This document shows, piece by piece, positions 27,541 through 29,408 of a DNA stretch of 29,408 nucleotides. The notes under the pieces are model-generated. The model saw nothing but the letters and a program-made list of their open reading frames with translations, made no database searches and was not told where the DNA came from. Origin of the DNA: Chara braunii (Eukaryota; Streptophyta; Charophyceae; Charales; Characeae). Each line of letters begins with the position of its first letter. Positions within the stretch are counted from its first letter, which is position 1. The stretch lies in NCBI GenBank assembly GCA_003427395.1, contig BFEA01000133.1, positions 2,580,817 to 2,610,224 of the forward strand. Reading direction: 5' to 3'. The translations under genes were made by a program, and so were the position numbers.

Positions 27541-29408
27541 GTGGCATTTGGTCACGCGTTCCAGCTCATCGTCGTGATTTTTTTCGAGCATCGGGATCAT
27601 GGTCCTCGTTGTCGTAATCGGGATCGAGGTGCTCACCGTTGTGGTTGGCTCATTATCGCCCGCCTCCGAGTTTCCATCGGCTACGACACTCTCCCCAGGC
27701 TACTCGACTCTCTGGCTGCTATTAAAAAAAGGAATGCATCTGGCCAGTGGCTCAGCCAGGTTCATTGGGGACTAGGTGAAGTGCTCGAGGGCGAGGAAGA
27801 ACGGAAATGCTACGAAGGCGGCAAGCAGAGCAACGGAAAAGAATCTGTGGGAGTATGGAGAGAGGGAAAGTACGGTATCGGCAAGGTGAGTAAACGCCGT
27901 AAAAGAGGAAAAGGGAGAAGCTTACCTATATAGTAGTATTGACGTGCACAGGCGCATTGATATCAACAGGGCGAAAATGAGGGTGTGGGGAGCAAAGGCA
28001 CTCACCGGATGGAATGAGGGGCGAATGCACGCTCTTGTTATTAGTTCATGTGCACCAGGACAACAGTAAGGTTGGGTTCATTATAAGGGAGAAGAGTCCC
28101 TAAAGGAGGAGGCCCATAAGGGAGAAAGAAGTCAAGATGGAGGTAAGACTGAAGAGGGGGGGGTCGACATACAGTTGGAAGAGTGAATTCATTGCTTCAA
28201 GTTGATGCTACTACTTCTGACTTTGAAGNGCTGCTACCCACTAAGCCTTGACTACCGCTGCACCTCAACGCAAGTTGGCGTTGCGGNTGCTGTTGAGGTC
28301 TGCCTACAAGTTGCTGTTGGCCTCTGTGCTTTGTTTTCAGGCGGCAGTCAAGGCAGCGAAATTCTTGAGCTGCAACATACGGACCGTTAACATCTAGTAG
28401 TAGCATCTAAACTGATTGACTCCAAATCCCAAGTTGTTGCAGTCGGCGCTCGGGTCACTCGTGATTACACAGTAAGGTGTCGCTATGACAGCAAGGCAAC
28501 TGCGGCGGGTTGCCACTACTATGGTCTGGGAGCTATCGTTGCTATAGCACCGCACGAGGAGCTATTGCTGTTTTGCTCAATTTCAAGATTGTTGANTGTC
28601 CTTAGAGCTACTCTTGTTGATAATTGGATTGCCACCCCTAACTAATGTTCATGAGCTGCCACGACTGGTTCTTACGTCAGTTGCTGCTGACAGATTCTCT
28701 TATCTGTTGCTGCCTTTGTGGTCTGAGGATTTCAAAATCTGCCCCGGCTAGCTACAGAAGGACCGGGCGTGAGCCAGCTTGTCGGTGAGGGGCAACGACT
28801 GTGTATTCCTGATTGTACCCATGAATAGCCAGATCCTGCCTGTGTATTTGGTGCAAGGCCAGTCCGTGTTATCTGGGACTCTGCTTTTTATTGACTGCTG
28901 TGTTCGATTACCATGCATACTATGCTTGGGACAAACGGTGTTGATACTGCGCACTCAGGCGAAGGCGTTGTAGCCCCAACAACGGCGGACTATGACTGTT
29001 GGGCAATCAGGAGGCGGTTGTTGCGGGTTCTTGCACCAGTGGGCTGCTAGTGGTCTGGTCTGCTGCTGCGAGCCTGTGGGTTGCTGGCCTTGAACACCTT
29101 GCTAACGGTTGGTTGGTTACTAAGTTGAGGGGGTAGTGAGTGGTCGCCGTAATTGGAAGTTGGACTTTGAGGCTGAGTACTTGGCCACTGTTACATTTTG
29201 ATCTTACCATGTTTCATACTATTGATGCGCGTTGCTGTTGTACATCGCCGCTGCGCTAGGCTGCTATGGCCTGAATCTGAATAGGGCACAGGGGTGTGCT
29301 TTATTCGAACGCGGCCCTTTCCACGTGTTGAGGCGGGGTAGCTTAGAGTGTGATCAGATACGGCAGAAGAGGGGTTACTGCTGCAGCACGGAGGGCTGTT
29401 GGAGGCTG
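27541..29408. other. Right end, no supported gene
   Basis: The longest frame (27,541-27,933) opens with GTG and contains no ATG at all, so it is not a plausible eukaryotic gene start, though it could be an exon fragment. From 28,200 onward the plus strand is rich in ttgctgttg-like words. The minus strand read there gives short Gln-rich peptides (28,197-28,406) without a domain. Ns are at 28,229, 28,287 and 28,596. Nothing is recognised. Confidence 0.5.

Noticed and set aside
27541-27933. Open frame of 130 codons
   Set aside because: It starts at GTG and contains no Met codon anywhere, with no recognisable motif. An exon fragment cannot be excluded but is not supported.

Overview
The window reads as nuclear, repeat-rich, largely non-coding DNA of a green plant-lineage eukaryote (streptophyte). 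The lineage clue is a short plastid-derived fragment at about 1.15-1.42 kb: the 3' end of a group II intron followed by the last exon of ycf3, in a divergent form unlike seed-plant ycf3. Together with the large degenerate Ty3/gypsy element, scattered microsatellites and isolated Ns, this fits a large algal or early-diverging streptophyte genome. A charophycean alga such as Chara is my guess from memory and is not proven. I see no bacterial-style operons and no intact cellular housekeeping gene.

Layout: 1-117 is an AG microsatellite. 118-1150 is GC-rich unexplained DNA. 1179-1415 is the plastid insertion. 1.4-3.7 kb is AT-rich, with two families of degenerate tandem repeats (about 123 bp, and about 45-83 bp). 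3.7-7.9 kb is GC- and pyrimidine-rich, with an exact-period 183-bp array and many hairpin-bearing degenerate repeats. 8.0-9.1 kb holds a 30-bp duplication and a diverged duplication with ATT runs. 9.66-10.17 kb, 13.71-13.95 kb and 14.59-15.24 kb are three small unrecognised ORFs. Two retrotransposon primer-binding-site candidates stand at 11,595 (initiator Met tRNA type) and 15,738 (Asp tRNA type).

15.7-23.7 kb is one decayed Ty3/gypsy element. Its order is: tRNA-Asp PBS, about 1.9 kb of tandemly repeated domains of unknown function, gag, zinc knuckle, aspartic protease, reverse transcriptase, RNase H, then integrase with a GPY/F module. Most pol catalytic residues are still readable, but at least 13 premature stops and several frameshifts make it non-functional as it stands. 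No 3' LTR was recognised.

23.7-29.4 kb has no supported gene. It contains a roughly three-copy diverged repeat carrying a conserved hairpin, a dimeric tRNA-derived SINE-like element at 25.95-26.2 kb, and several perfect or near-perfect hairpins.

The most interesting signal is the repeated domain upstream of gag (two beta strands followed by an acidic helix). It is also present as an intact stand-alone 218-residue ORF at 14,585-15,241, just outside the element's PBS, and possibly in more distant form in the ORFs at 13.7 and 9.7 kb.
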